A stretch of DNA of 43,666 nt from the NCBI GenBank assembly GCA_002412985.1, contig DHWC01000062.1:7433-51098 (forward strand). The letters are read 5' to 3'. Within the stretch, counting starts at the first letter, position 1. Each line of letters starts with the position of its first letter. The translations under genes were made by a program, and so were the position numbers. Origin of the DNA: Methylocystaceae bacterium UBA5192. Its GTDB lineage: Bacteria; Pseudomonadota; Alphaproteobacteria; Rhizobiales; Beijerinckiaceae. The notes under the pieces were generated by a model. That model did no database searches. It saw nothing but the letters and a program-made list of their open reading frames with translations, and was not told the DNA's origin. Positions 25,576 through 34,230 of this stretch are shown here, one piece after another.

Positions 25576-25983
25576 TTAACTCAGTAAAGAGCCAGTCAAA
25601 TCTTCAAAAACGCCATCTGAGTTACTAAAATGAACATGCCACTCATTAACACCCAGCTCACGCCCAATTGCGCGTAATTGCGCGCCGCTATCATATTGCC
25701 CTAGCTGAGTTACAAAGCGCGCATGGGCGTCTCCGCCACTGCGGATAACTCCAATTGCCACGCCAAGCGTGATGTCTGCCACAAACGCTTCTTCGCCACT
25801 TTTGAAAATGGAACAAACGTAGCGTCGACCGGATAGACCCTGCCAGGAAAAGAAACGATCCCGCAGATTTTGAGTGCGGGAAAGAGAGGTTAAGGCGCCT
25901 CCCTTGTCTCCCCGGTGGCCATAATATTTATCGACATGCGGCCCAACACTAAAAGTCGAAGTCAGAGGGTAGGCGAGAGACAT
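25576..25983 (-). CDS. hypothetical protein, 135 aa, predicted LexA (SOS) regulon member
   Basis: I do not recognise the family. The protein is soluble, with no signal peptide or membrane segment. It has an aromatic/basic core FFSWQGLSGRRYVCSIF (44-60), a small-residue hydrophobic stretch ADITLGVAIGVI (69-80), a charged stretch to LRAIGREL, and GVNEWHVHFS (111-120). There is a single Cys (57). The start is the ATG at 25983, with GGAG 9 nt upstream. It is monocistronic, with its own promoter, three LexA half-sites across the promoter and a strong terminator. That pattern predicts a DNA-damage-induced protein. It could be a regulator, inhibitor or repair accessory; the sequence alone does not say. 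Confidence 0.85.
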   Translation of the reverse strand: MSLAYPLTSTFSVGPHVDKYYGHRGDKGGALTSLSRTQNLRDRFFSWQGLSGRRYVCSIFKSGEEAFVADITLGVAIGVIRSGGDAHARFVTQLGQYDSGAQLRAIGRELGVNEWHVHFSNSDGVFEDLTGSLLS

Positions 25984-26008
25984 CCTTCATTACTCCGGAT
26001 CAAAACTA

Positions 26009-26042
26009 GAACTAAAATAGAACATAAAAAGAACAGAGTCAA
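26009..26042 (-). promoter_or_regulatory. LexA operator (three GTTC half-sites) over a sigma-70 promoter
   Basis: On the minus strand the half-sites GTTC occur at 26034-26031, 26023-26020 and 26012-26009, each pair separated by exactly 7 nt, giving two overlapping GTTC-N7-GTTC boxes, the alphaproteobacterial LexA site. They lie across a promoter with -35 TTGACT (26042-26037), a 17-nt spacer and -10 TATTTT (26019-26014). The expected start of transcription is near 26007, leaving a leader of about 24 nt with the Shine-Dalgarno site of the 135-residue gene. Confidence 0.88.
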
Positions 26043-26270
26043 GAAGGTAGGGGCTATTGTCTTTGAAAACTGGCTCCCCAACGCTCGCAAGGCCTATTGT
26101 TTCAATCCTCATCAGTCGAGGGGAACTATCGCGGGGAGATTATGAAAAGGATGTGCGCGAGCGCACAAGTCCGATCTTCAGTGAACAGCAGCCCCAGACT
26201 GAGACAATGATTGGGGACTGAGAATTCAAAATAGATCAAAACAAAAGAACGCAGATTTCAATGAAAAACA

Positions 26271-27206
26271 CTATGCGTTCGCACCGCCGCCAGCGGTCTT
26301 AAGCCATGCCGCGCCACAGGCTTTTGCGAGCTCTCGGACGCGCAAAATATAACTTTGCCGCTCAGTAACTGAGATCACGCCCCGAGCATCTAACAAATTA
26401 AATGCGTGGCTGGCTTTGATGCACTGATCATAAGCCGGCAATGCCATCAAGTGTTTTGCGTCTCCGGAACCTGCTCCAAATTTTAATAAACGCACACACT
26501 CTTTCTCAGCATCTTTGAAGTCTTCAAATAATTTTGTGGTGTCAGCCGCTTCAAAATTATGTCGAGAATATTCCTGCTCAGCCTGCAAAAACACATCGCC
26601 ATAAGTTATTTTTTCGTCTCCCTCACGGCCATTAAAATTTAGCTCCATAATGCTATCAACACCCTGAAGATAACACGCAAGACGCTCTAATCCGTAGGTT
26701 AATTCACCAGAGACAGGGGAACATTCAAATCCGGCGACTTGCTGAAAATAGGTAAACTGAGAAACTTCCATCCCGTCACACCAACACTCCCAACCTAGCC
26801 CCCAAGCCCCTAACGTGGGGCTCTCCCAATCATCTTCTACAAAACGAATATCATGAAGTTTTGCATCCAAACCAATCGCAGCAAGAGAAGCAAGATACAG
26901 ATCCTGCAAATTTGTTGGCGAAGGCTTCAGGATAACTTGAAACTGGTAATAATGCTGTACGCGATTGGGATTTTCGCCATAACGCCCGTCTTTTGGCCTG
27001 CGGCACGGTTGCGCATAAGCAGCACGCCAATTTTTCGGGCCAAGAGCCCGCAGCGTCGTTGCAGGGTGAAAAGTACCCGCGCCCATTTCCATGTCATAAG
27101 GCTGTAAAATAACGCATCCTTGAGCCGCCCAATAGTTTTGCAACGTTAGGATCAGCCCTTGAAACGATTTTGTCGGCGATAGATAAGCTGCCGCATCCAC
27201 AGACAT
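26271..27206 (-). CDS. glyQ: glycine-tRNA ligase subunit alpha
   Basis: GlyQ is the alpha subunit of the bacterial tetrameric glycyl-tRNA synthetase; it holds the class II active site that charges tRNA-Gly. Family marks are FQGLILTLQNYWAAQGCVILQPYDMEMGAGTFHPATTLRALGP near the start, FQVILKPSP, and LGWECWCDGMEVSQFTYFQQVAG. At 311 residues it is normal. The beta subunit gene (glyS), usually a short way downstream in alphaproteobacteria, is not found downstream here; the next gene on that strand is the SOS-box gene. Confidence 0.98.
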   Translation of the reverse strand: MSVDAAAYLSPTKSFQGLILTLQNYWAAQGCVILQPYDMEMGAGTFHPATTLRALGPKNWRAAYAQPCRRPKDGRYGENPNRVQHYYQFQVILKPSPTNLQDLYLASLAAIGLDAKLHDIRFVEDDWESPTLGAWGLGWECWCDGMEVSQFTYFQQVAGFECSPVSGELTYGLERLACYLQGVDSIMELNFNGREGDEKITYGDVFLQAEQEYSRHNFEAADTTKLFEDFKDAEKECVRLLKFGAGSGDAKHLMALPAYDQCIKASHAFNLLDARGVISVTERQSYILRVRELAKACGAAWLKTAGGGANA

Positions 27207-27444
27207 CCGAAACCCCTGCTAAAAAAACATAATTTATGAGTGCGCTTAAACCCGGTCAACCCAACTCAACGCTTAATTCGTTAATCAAAACAAGCGCGAT
27301 GAAACTCTTTATTGAAAGCGCCGCGCTGAAGTAAAAGAGAAATTATAAAAAGTCAGCAGTCGCATGCACACTGTCTTGTATGAGATGTCAAATTAAGCAT
27401 TGCTCATGAGTATAATAATTTCATCGTAAGCTCTTTGTGAATAG

Positions 27445-28209
27445 TTAAAAAAAAGGTCCAACAAGATCTTGTAGCAGGGCTCCACCACCCAATTTTCGAG
27501 CAATATCACTCACAGCCCCATTAGCATCTTGTAGAGCAAGCGCCGGCCGCAATGACATTGGGGCCTTTGATCCTTTGACGCCTCCAAGGATTATTCGGAT
27601 TGCTGGTTCTGAGGGCCGACTAAACACTGGTAGGATGCGAACAGCCCCTAGCCGTCCTGAGACAGCCGCCAGACATTCCCCTAGGGCTTCTGCGCGGTGA
27701 ATCATGGAAAAAAAACCGCCTGGCGCGAGTAAAGCGAGACAATGACGCGTCCATTCTGAAAGCGGCATGCTGGCGATATGGGCGTTGGCTTTAGCGCTAT
27801 CAGGCGTGATACGCACCCGACCCCGCTCATAAAATGGCGGATTGGTTAATATTAATTGCGCAGATTCGTCTATTAATCCTGATTTCCGACGATCCAAGCC
27901 AGATGCTAGATCCAATTCAAAAACACGCGCCCGCGCGTCAAATTGATTAAAAGCGATATTCTCCCGCGACAAGGCGCAAGCGAGTGGATCGCGCTCTATT
28001 AGCCCCACCCTCGAACTCGGCGCATGGACAGCCGCAGCAAGACCAACAGCGCCAGATCCGGCCCCGACATCCAGAATCAGGCCGTCCGTGCCCGGCGGCG
28101 TCACGCTCGCAAGCAAAATAGCGTCTGTTCCGGAGCGATGTCCTGCACGGGCCTGGCGCAGCTTCAAACCGCCGCTCAAAAAAGCGTCCAGAGTGGTATT
28201 TTCGCTCAT
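27445..28209 (-). CDS. SAM-dependent methyltransferase, TrmN6/YfiC type
   Basis: This is a class I Rossmann methyltransferase of 254 residues. The SAM site is LILDVGAGSGAVGLAAA (about 39-55), and the N6-adenine-type motif is LILTNPPFYERG (NPPF/Y, about 118-129). The opening LRQARAGHRSGTDAILLA matches the family that modifies adenine 37 of tRNA-Val (TrmN6), which is the likely role. It ends in FF just before the stop. It is divergent from the polyprenyl synthase gene, the usual arrangement in Rhizobiales. The small DUF2007 gene often found between the two is not seen here. Confidence 0.85.
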   Translation of the reverse strand: MSENTTLDAFLSGGLKLRQARAGHRSGTDAILLASVTPPGTDGLILDVGAGSGAVGLAAAVHAPSSRVGLIERDPLACALSRENIAFNQFDARARVFELDLASGLDRRKSGLIDESAQLILTNPPFYERGRVRITPDSAKANAHIASMPLSEWTRHCLALLAPGGFFSMIHRAEALGECLAAVSGRLGAVRILPVFSRPSEPAIRIILGGVKGSKAPMSLRPALALQDANGAVSDIARKLGGGALLQDLVGPFF

Positions 28210-28387
28210 AATCCTCTCAAATTCGATGATCTTACTTTGGAATTATGACCACAACAGATGTAAAATAGAGGGCCATTTTCCTAAAAAGCCCATTCCGGTA
28301 TGCAACGCTAGAGCAAGATGACTTGCCGCCATCCATTCGAGCACGTAAGTTCGCCAAAATTGATACAGAAAGGCCGTAGGGGGGTCT

Positions 28388-29398
28388 GTGGGCATCGTTA
28401 TTCCGCTGGAAGAAAAAAAAGACGCAGGCCTCGACAGTCTTGTTGAACTGATCCGCCCTGATCTTGAACGCACCAATCAACTAATCATTCAGCGCACAGG
28501 CTCTGACGTCACCACTATACCTGAAGTCGCGAACCATCTCATATCAGCAGGTGGCAAAAGATTAAGGCCGATGCTAGTCCTCGCCACCGCGGGTATGTGC
28601 GGCTATAAAGGCGACGGCCATCTTAAATTCGCTGCTGGCATCGAATTTATGCATACCGCAACGCTTTTGCATGATGATGTCGTTGACGAGTCAAATATGC
28701 GACGAGGTAAAATTGCCGCGCGCATGCTTTGGGGCAACCAAACATGCGTCCTTGTTGGCGATTTTTTACTCGGACACGCCTTCAAAATGATGGTCGAGCC
28801 AGGCGCCATTGCGCCATTGACAGTGGTGTCACAAGCCGCAGCTGTGATCGCCGAGGGTGAAATTCTTCAATTGAATGCGGCAAAGGACACGACCACTACA
28901 GAAGATGCCTACATGGGCGTCATTCGGCGCAAAACAGCTGAACTATTCGCTGCAGCAGCCGAAGTTGGCGTGATGCTTGCCGGCAAACCCAAAGCGGATG
29001 AAGCTGCGGCGCGAAGCTATGGCATGAATCTTGGCATTGCCTTTCAGCTTATTGATGACGCGTTGGATTACGGCGGCTCCTCAGCAAAACTTGGCAAAAA
29101 CGTTGGCGACGACTTCCGCGAAGGTAAAATTACGCTGCCAGTTGTGCTTGCCTTTCGTCGCGGAAACGAAAAAGAACGTGAGTTTTGGCGGCGCACACTC
29201 GAAAAAGGCGATATTTCTGAACCCGATATTGAAACGGCATGCGGGCTGATGAAAAAGCATAAAGCATTAGATGATACAATCGAACGCGCCGCCCATTACG
29301 GCGCTATTGCCCGCGATGCTATGGAAATATTCCCCGCCTCGCCATGGAAAAACGCACTTCTGGAAGTCGTCGATTTTTGCATCGACAGAGTCTACTGA
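28388..29398 (+). CDS. ispB: polyprenyl diphosphate synthase (octaprenyl/decaprenyl type)
   Basis: This trans-polyprenyl synthase makes the long isoprenoid tail of ubiquinone. The first Asp-rich motif is LLHDDVVDES (Asp96, Asp97, Asp100), the second is FQLIDDALDY (Asp223, Asp224, Asp227), and GGKRLRP lies at 55-61. The length of 336 residues fits the long-chain class; the chain length (probably C50 in this group) is not readable by eye. The start is the GTG at 28388 with a GGGGG stretch a few nt upstream. A bidirectional terminator follows at 29428. Confidence 0.95.
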   Translation: MGIVIPLEEKKDAGLDSLVELIRPDLERTNQLIIQRTGSDVTTIPEVANHLISAGGKRLRPMLVLATAGMCGYKGDGHLKFAAGIEFMHTATLLHDDVVDESNMRRGKIAARMLWGNQTCVLVGDFLLGHAFKMMVEPGAIAPLTVVSQAAAVIAEGEILQLNAAKDTTTTEDAYMGVIRRKTAELFAAAAEVGVMLAGKPKADEAAARSYGMNLGIAFQLIDDALDYGGSSAKLGKNVGDDFREGKITLPVVLAFRRGNEKEREFWRRTLEKGDISEPDIETACGLMKKHKALDDTIERAAHYGAIARDAMEIFPASPWKNALLEVVDFCIDRVY

Positions 29399-29427
29399 GC
29401 CAGGCGCATAACAAGCTGAGAAAAAGT

Positions 29428-29462
29428 AAAAGAGCGGACTCGAGAGAGACCGCTCTTTTTTA
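29428..29462. terminator. bidirectional intrinsic terminator
   Basis: AGAGCGG and CCGCTCT pair across a 12-nt loop (29431-29456), with TTTTTT on the plus side and TTTTACTTTTT on the minus side. It serves both the polyprenyl synthase gene (plus, stop 29398) and the PsiF-like gene (minus, stop 29480). Confidence 0.9.
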
Positions 29463-29479
29463 TCTGGAATTAACCGAGC

Positions 29480-29734
29480 TTAGCGCTTTTTACAATCTGC
29501 AACAAAGTGTTTACGCGCACGGCCCTTTAAAGCTTTAGCGTCCGCTTCTGCTGCGCAGGTTTTTTCTACATCTGCTTTTGCAGCAGGAGCTCCGGCGGCT
29601 GCAGCCTCTTCCTTCGCCTTTCCTGCGATCTCGGCAGGCGGAGCCCATTTTGTCTCCGCAAAAGCAGTTGCGCCAAGAACGCCAAGAGTTAGAAACACGC
29701 TAGCGCTTAGATAAGCTAATTTCTTAAGTTTCAT
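29480..29734 (-). CDS. PsiF repeat-like secreted small protein
   Basis: This is an 84-residue exported protein from the ATG at 29734; the longer frame to 29797 lacks signal-peptide logic. The signal peptide is 1-26 (AFA cut). The mature part is Ala/Lys-rich and ends in CAAEADAKALKGRARKHF and CKK, which matches the PsiF repeat pattern (Cys, LKG-ARK, Cys). PsiF is phosphate-starvation-inducible in E. coli, but most family members are uncharacterised. It is monocistronic and converges on the polyprenyl synthase gene. Confidence 0.8.
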   Translation of the reverse strand: MKLKKLAYLSASVFLTLGVLGATAFAETKWAPPAEIAGKAKEEAAAAGAPAAKADVEKTCAAEADAKALKGRARKHFVADCKKR

Positions 29735-30213
29735 TCGCTGCCACTCACTTATTGTTAGGGGGGACATCGCCCTCAGGCGATCTCTCCTACGGTTCATATT
29801 TAATCGAGTCTAAATATTTTGTCGCCCATCTCAAATAGACAGTTAGCAAAATTTCCACAATGTATACCGCAGAACCGGCAAAGGTCTTATCTTAACTAAA
29901 CCAATAATCAATCATTCGTTACATTATCAGCCAGGCGGCGTCATATATGCTGCAATGCACTCGCTGATAAAAGTCGTCCAAGAGTTTAAGAAACATCTTG
30001 TTATCATGAGACTTCCCTCCCATAAACGCACAGAGACTCTAGAGTTTTCAACCAGCTAAAGACCCAGATTATAAAAAAAATTGAGTTGGTTTGGGTCGTT
30101 TTAATCTTGAAGATCATGAACGCGCGAACACGCCGAATTCTTGCCGTCGATCACAGCCCGCGCATAGAACCTAACCCTCAAAAAAACATAACAATTGGCA
30201 TAGGGAAGACATC
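29735..30213. other. intergenic region upstream of the PsiF-like and oligopeptidase B genes
   Basis: I see no credible gene in these 479 bases. They are AT-rich and must hold the divergent promoters of both flanking genes. One inverted repeat, GACCCA (30061-30066) with TGGGTC (30092-30097) followed by GTTTTAAT, has a 25-nt loop and is at best a weak terminator or stem. The SD of oligopeptidase B, AGGGAAG, lies at about 30199-30205. Confidence 0.5.
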
Positions 30214-32370
30214 ATGCGAGAGCGGAAGCCGACTATGAAAAACAGTGAAAAAAAAACCGAATATTTTGATATCGGCGCGAGCCCGCCGAAACCAGAAAAA
30301 AAGCCAACATGCCGTCAGATTCATGGGAAAACCCTCGTGGATGATTATGGCTGGCTCGCAGCAGCAAATTGGCGTGAAGCCCTACAAGATCCAAATCTCC
30401 TGCCAAAAAATATAAAAGATTTAATTGAATCTGAAAACGACTACTGCGAACAGGTTGTCAAGCCACTCGCCCTATTGCGCAAAACGCTTATTACCGAGAT
30501 GCGCGCCCGCATCAAAGAAACTGATGGAGATGTGCCAGATTTTGATGACAATTATGAATATTATGAAAAATTTCAAGAAGGCGCTGAGTATCCACTCTAT
30601 TGCCGCCGGCCTCGCGGGGGCTGGGAAGAAACGATTCTGCTCGACATAGAAACAAGAGCGCAGAATAAGGATTTTTTTGATGTCGGAGAAATAAGTCATT
30701 CACCCGACCATACGCAACTCGCTTGGAGCGTTGATGAAAATGGCTGTGAAATGTTTAAAATTTACAGCAAAAAAATTAGCGATGATCACGATCGTGCCGA
30801 CGTGGTATCTAACACTGATGGAGCCATTGTCTGGAACACAAGCGCTCAAGCATTTTATTACGTTGTTATGGACGAAAATCATCGCCCCTCACAAGTATGG
30901 CGCCATACGATTGGCTCAAACCCCACTACAGATAAGTTAATTCTTGAAGAACTTGATAACGCTTGGTCCATCTCGCTCAGTCAGAGCAGATGTCGTAATT
31001 ATGGCGTTGTTTCGCTTCATGGCCACGAGTCGACTGAATGCTGGCTGATCGACTTAAACAATGAGATTTTACCGCCACAGCTCGTTACCAAACGCCAATA
31101 CGGATTACGTTACGAAGTCGAGCCGCACGGAGATCTGCTCTATATCCTTAATAATCATGGCTCAGCGGATGATTTTCAGATTTCAATCGCACCCTTGAAC
31201 AAGCCTGAAATCAGTTGTTGGCAAGAAATTGTCAGTCACGAACCGGGCTCGATGATAACATCTATGACAGTTTTCAATGACTTTCTAGTTTGGATAAAAC
31301 ACAACGATACAGTCCCGACGCTCTATGTCCGCGAATTTTCTTCACAAGCCCAACATATCCTCACATTTGATGAAGCCGCCTATGTTCTTGAACTCTCTCC
31401 GGGTTTTGAATTTAAGACGAACATTCTAAGATTCACGTATTCTTCTCTTAAAACGCCTGAAGAAATCTATGATTACAACATGGCGACGCGAGAACGCGTT
31501 TTATTAAAAAAACAGGAAATCCCTTCTGGTCATGAACCAAATGACTATGTCACTTTGCGCCTCTTTGCGCCAACGCCAGACGGAGAGCTCATACCCGTCA
31601 CTCTCTTGCATCATAAAAAATTCACGCCAGGAGTAGGCGCGCCTTTATTACTCTATGGCTATGGGGCCTATGGCTATAGCGTCGAGGCTGCTTTCGACGA
31701 AAATATTCTATCTCTCATTGACCGTGGCTTTGTATACGCCATTGCGCATGTGCGGGGGGGCTGCGAAAAGGGGTGGCGATGGTATACTCAGGGTAAATTG
31801 ACGCATAAAAAAAATAGTTTTTCTGATTTCATTAGCGTTGCGAAATTTCTTATTGATACTGGCTATACCTATTTAGGGGGAATCATTGCCCAAGGCGCCT
31901 CGGCAGGCGGCATGTTGATGGGCGCAATCGTTAATCAAGAGCCCGCACTTTTTGCGGGAGTGATCGCCGGCGTGCCTTTCGTAGATGTTTTAAATACCAT
32001 GCTGCGAGATGATTTGCCTTTAACGCCGCCCGAATGGCTGGAATGGGGAAACCCTATTAAAGACGCGACAGCTTTTCGCGAAATTTCCGCTTACTCTCCT
32101 TATGACAATATCAAACAACAATTTTATCCGCCAATTCTCTGTATCACAGGAATTTCCGACAGCCGCGTCACTTATTGGGAGCCGCTAAAATGGATCTCGA
32201 AAATACGCGCCCTGATGCAGGGAGCCGGTCCAATATTGCTCTGGACCCATCTAGACTCGGGCCATGCTGGGGCCTCAGGTCGCTTTAAATCGCTTTCAGA
32301 CGTTGCTTTGGAGTTCGCCTTTGCGATCGCCTGCATTCACACCTCGACGAAAGCGTGCAAACACAGCTAA
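30214..32370 (+). CDS. ptrB: oligopeptidase B (S9 family serine peptidase)
   Basis: This is a prolyl-oligopeptidase-family enzyme that cuts short peptides after Lys/Arg; it acts in the cytoplasm. The N-terminal beta-propeller (about 80-430) includes YYEKFQEGAEYPLYCRRP. The catalytic alpha/beta-hydrolase domain has Ser563 in GASAGGMLMG, Asp649 in GISDSRVTYWEP and His684 in SGHAGASGRF. LLYGYGAYGYS and VRGGCEKGWRWYTQGK are also diagnostic. At 718 residues it is slightly longer than E. coli PtrB (about 686). metY begins about 40 nt after it. Confidence 0.95.
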   Translation: MRERKPTMKNSEKKTEYFDIGASPPKPEKKPTCRQIHGKTLVDDYGWLAAANWREALQDPNLLPKNIKDLIESENDYCEQVVKPLALLRKTLITEMRARIKETDGDVPDFDDNYEYYEKFQEGAEYPLYCRRPRGGWEETILLDIETRAQNKDFFDVGEISHSPDHTQLAWSVDENGCEMFKIYSKKISDDHDRADVVSNTDGAIVWNTSAQAFYYVVMDENHRPSQVWRHTIGSNPTTDKLILEELDNAWSISLSQSRCRNYGVVSLHGHESTECWLIDLNNEILPPQLVTKRQYGLRYEVEPHGDLLYILNNHGSADDFQISIAPLNKPEISCWQEIVSHEPGSMITSMTVFNDFLVWIKHNDTVPTLYVREFSSQAQHILTFDEAAYVLELSPGFEFKTNILRFTYSSLKTPEEIYDYNMATRERVLLKKQEIPSGHEPNDYVTLRLFAPTPDGELIPVTLLHHKKFTPGVGAPLLLYGYGAYGYSVEAAFDENILSLIDRGFVYAIAHVRGGCEKGWRWYTQGKLTHKKNSFSDFISVAKFLIDTGYTYLGGIIAQGASAGGMLMGAIVNQEPALFAGVIAGVPFVDVLNTMLRDDLPLTPPEWLEWGNPIKDATAFREISAYSPYDNIKQQFYPPILCITGISDSRVTYWEPLKWISKIRALMQGAGPILLWTHLDSGHAGASGRFKSLSDVALEFAFAIACIHTSTKACKHS

Positions 32371-32408
32371 TCTTACGACCGGCGTCTAGAAGATTTAGGG
32401 AGTTTGGC

Positions 32409-33707
32409 ATGTCAGTTAAATCAGTCCATCCAGAGACAATCGCTCTTCATGCAGGATGGCGCGCAGATGCCTCAAATGGCGCTGTCGCTGTGCCAATCTA
32501 CCAAACAACTTCTTATCAATTCAAAGACACAGAGCATGCCGCCAACCTCTTTGCCCTTAAGGAACTTGGACAGATCTACACTCGGATCGGCAACCCAACA
32601 ACGAGCGTTCTAGAGGAGCGTCTTGCAGCATTGGAGGGAGGGGCTGCGGCGGTTGCGCTTGCGTCAGGTCAAGCAGCCTCAGCTTTTTCAGTTCAAAATC
32701 TAGCCAAAGCTGGCGACAATATTGTTTCGTCAACCGACCTATACGGCGGCACCTGGAATCTCTTCGCCAATACGCTCAAAGATCAAGGCGTCGAGGTTCG
32801 CTTTGTTGATCCAACAGATCCCGAAAATTTCCGCCGCGCGACCGATTTGCGCACTCGGGCCTATTATGCGGAGACATTGCCTAACCCTAAACTATGCGTC
32901 TTTCCAATTTCAGAGGTTGCATCAATTGGCAAGGAATATGGAATACCGCTAATAATCGACAATACCGCCGCTCCCCTTCTAGCGCGCCCTTTCGATCACG
33001 GCGCGGCAATTATTGTCTATTCGACGACAAAGTACCTTGCGGGCCATGGCACATCCATTGGCGGCGCAATCATAGACAGCGGCAAATTCGATTGGGAGAA
33101 AAACCCACAACGACAACCTGCCCTCACAACGCCAGATCCCAGCTATCACGGCGCCATCTGGGTAGAGGCAGTTAGACCAATTGGTCCCGTCGCCTATGCT
33201 ATTAAAGCGCGCACCACATTACTTCGCGACTTAGGCTCAGCGATCTCGCCATTCAATGCATTCTTAACCTTACAAGGTATCGAAACAATCACGCTGCGGA
33301 TGGAGCGGCATGTCCAAAATACCCAAAAAGTTGTTGACTTCCTTGCGACTAAAAAGGAAATCGCCAGAATTATCTATCCCTCCAAACAAACAGGCGAAAT
33401 GCGCAGAAGGGCTGATAAATATTTGACAGGAGGATACGGCGCGCTGCTTGGGTTTGAATTAAAAGGCGGGATGGAGGCAGGCCGTCGCTTCATCGACGCC
33501 CTCCAAATGTTTTATCATGTCGCAAACATTGGCGATGCTCGCAGCCTTGCTATTCATCCCGCGACAACGACGCATTCTCAACTTGGCGAAGACGCTCAGC
33601 TGGCTAGCGGTGTCACTCCGGGCTACGTCAGGCTTTCAATTGGACTAGAACACATTGACGATATCATTGCTGACTTAGAGCGCGGATTAAAGGCTGCTGA
33701 TCAGTGA
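32409..33707 (+). CDS. metY: O-acetylhomoserine sulfhydrylase / aminocarboxypropyltransferase
   Basis: MetY is a PLP enzyme that makes homocysteine from O-acetylhomoserine and sulfide. The family opening is ETIALHAGWRAD, followed by VPIYQTTSYQFKDTEHAA and YTRIGNPTT. The PLP lysine is Lys208 in YSTTKYLAGHG. The length from the ATG at 32409 is 432 residues. This start has AGGGAG about 7 nt upstream, and the longer frame to 32355 overlaps the oligopeptidase end. The MetY subgroup is indicated by AAPLLARPFDHGA and the segment after the PLP site. It converges on cobP with a 7-nt gap. Confidence 0.95.
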   Translation: MSVKSVHPETIALHAGWRADASNGAVAVPIYQTTSYQFKDTEHAANLFALKELGQIYTRIGNPTTSVLEERLAALEGGAAAVALASGQAASAFSVQNLAKAGDNIVSSTDLYGGTWNLFANTLKDQGVEVRFVDPTDPENFRRATDLRTRAYYAETLPNPKLCVFPISEVASIGKEYGIPLIIDNTAAPLLARPFDHGAAIIVYSTTKYLAGHGTSIGGAIIDSGKFDWEKNPQRQPALTTPDPSYHGAIWVEAVRPIGPVAYAIKARTTLLRDLGSAISPFNAFLTLQGIETITLRMERHVQNTQKVVDFLATKKEIARIIYPSKQTGEMRRRADKYLTGGYGALLGFELKGGMEAGRRFIDALQMFYHVANIGDARSLAIHPATTTHSQLGEDAQLASGVTPGYVRLSIGLEHIDDIIADLERGLKAADQ

Positions 33708-33714
33708 TGACTCC

Positions 33715-34230
33715 TCACTTAACAATAACCGGGTAACCAGCAACAATAAATCTCACGCTCTTGGCGATGCGCGCGACATCTTGGTGTAGCTGACCAGCCG
33801 CATCTCTAAAGGCGCGCGCCAGGGGATTTTCAGGAACAATAGAGAGTCCAACCTCTGGCGAGACCACTACCGTTGGCGCTTGCCGGGCAGACAAGGCGGT
33901 GCATAAATCCAAGCGATCTACGGCAAGATCCGCACCATGAAGCAGCCTATTTGACAACCAGACGCCTAAACAATCAATCAATAAAGGTGATTTATTTGGC
34001 GCTTCATAGATAGCTTTTGACAAATCATGCGGCGCCTCTACTGTTTGCCAGCCGTCTTTCCGGCGCGCCTGATGCAGAGCTATTCTTTCCTGCATTTCTT
34101 CATCGAAAGCCTGCGCAGTCGCTAGATAAACCCATTGAGGTTCGTAGAGAGTAATTAAGCCTTCCGCATAGACGCTTTTTCCTGATCTTGCGCCGCCAAG
34201 GACAAAAACGAGATTAGCATTCTCCTTCAT
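33715..34230 (-). CDS. cobP: bifunctional adenosylcobinamide kinase / adenosylcobinamide-phosphate guanylyltransferase
   Basis: CobP (CobU) phosphorylates adenosylcobinamide and adds GMP, activating it for attachment of the lower ligand of cobalamin. The P-loop is VLGGARSGKSVYAE (about 10-23). DCLGVWLSNRLL and VSPEVGLSIVPENPLARAFRDAAGQLHQ are diagnostic. The length of 171 residues is normal. Its start overlaps the cbiD end by 4 nt, so the two form one unit. Confidence 0.96.
   Translation of the reverse strand: MKENANLVFVLGGARSGKSVYAEGLITLYEPQWVYLATAQAFDEEMQERIALHQARRKDGWQTVEAPHDLSKAIYEAPNKSPLLIDCLGVWLSNRLLHGADLAVDRLDLCTALSARQAPTVVVSPEVGLSIVPENPLARAFRDAAGQLHQDVARIAKSVRFIVAGYPVIVK

Noticed and set aside
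27445..28248. Small ORFs between the methyltransferase and polyprenyl synthase as a DUF2007 gene
   Set aside because: None of the frames resembles DUF2007, and they mainly overlap the methyltransferase on the other strand.
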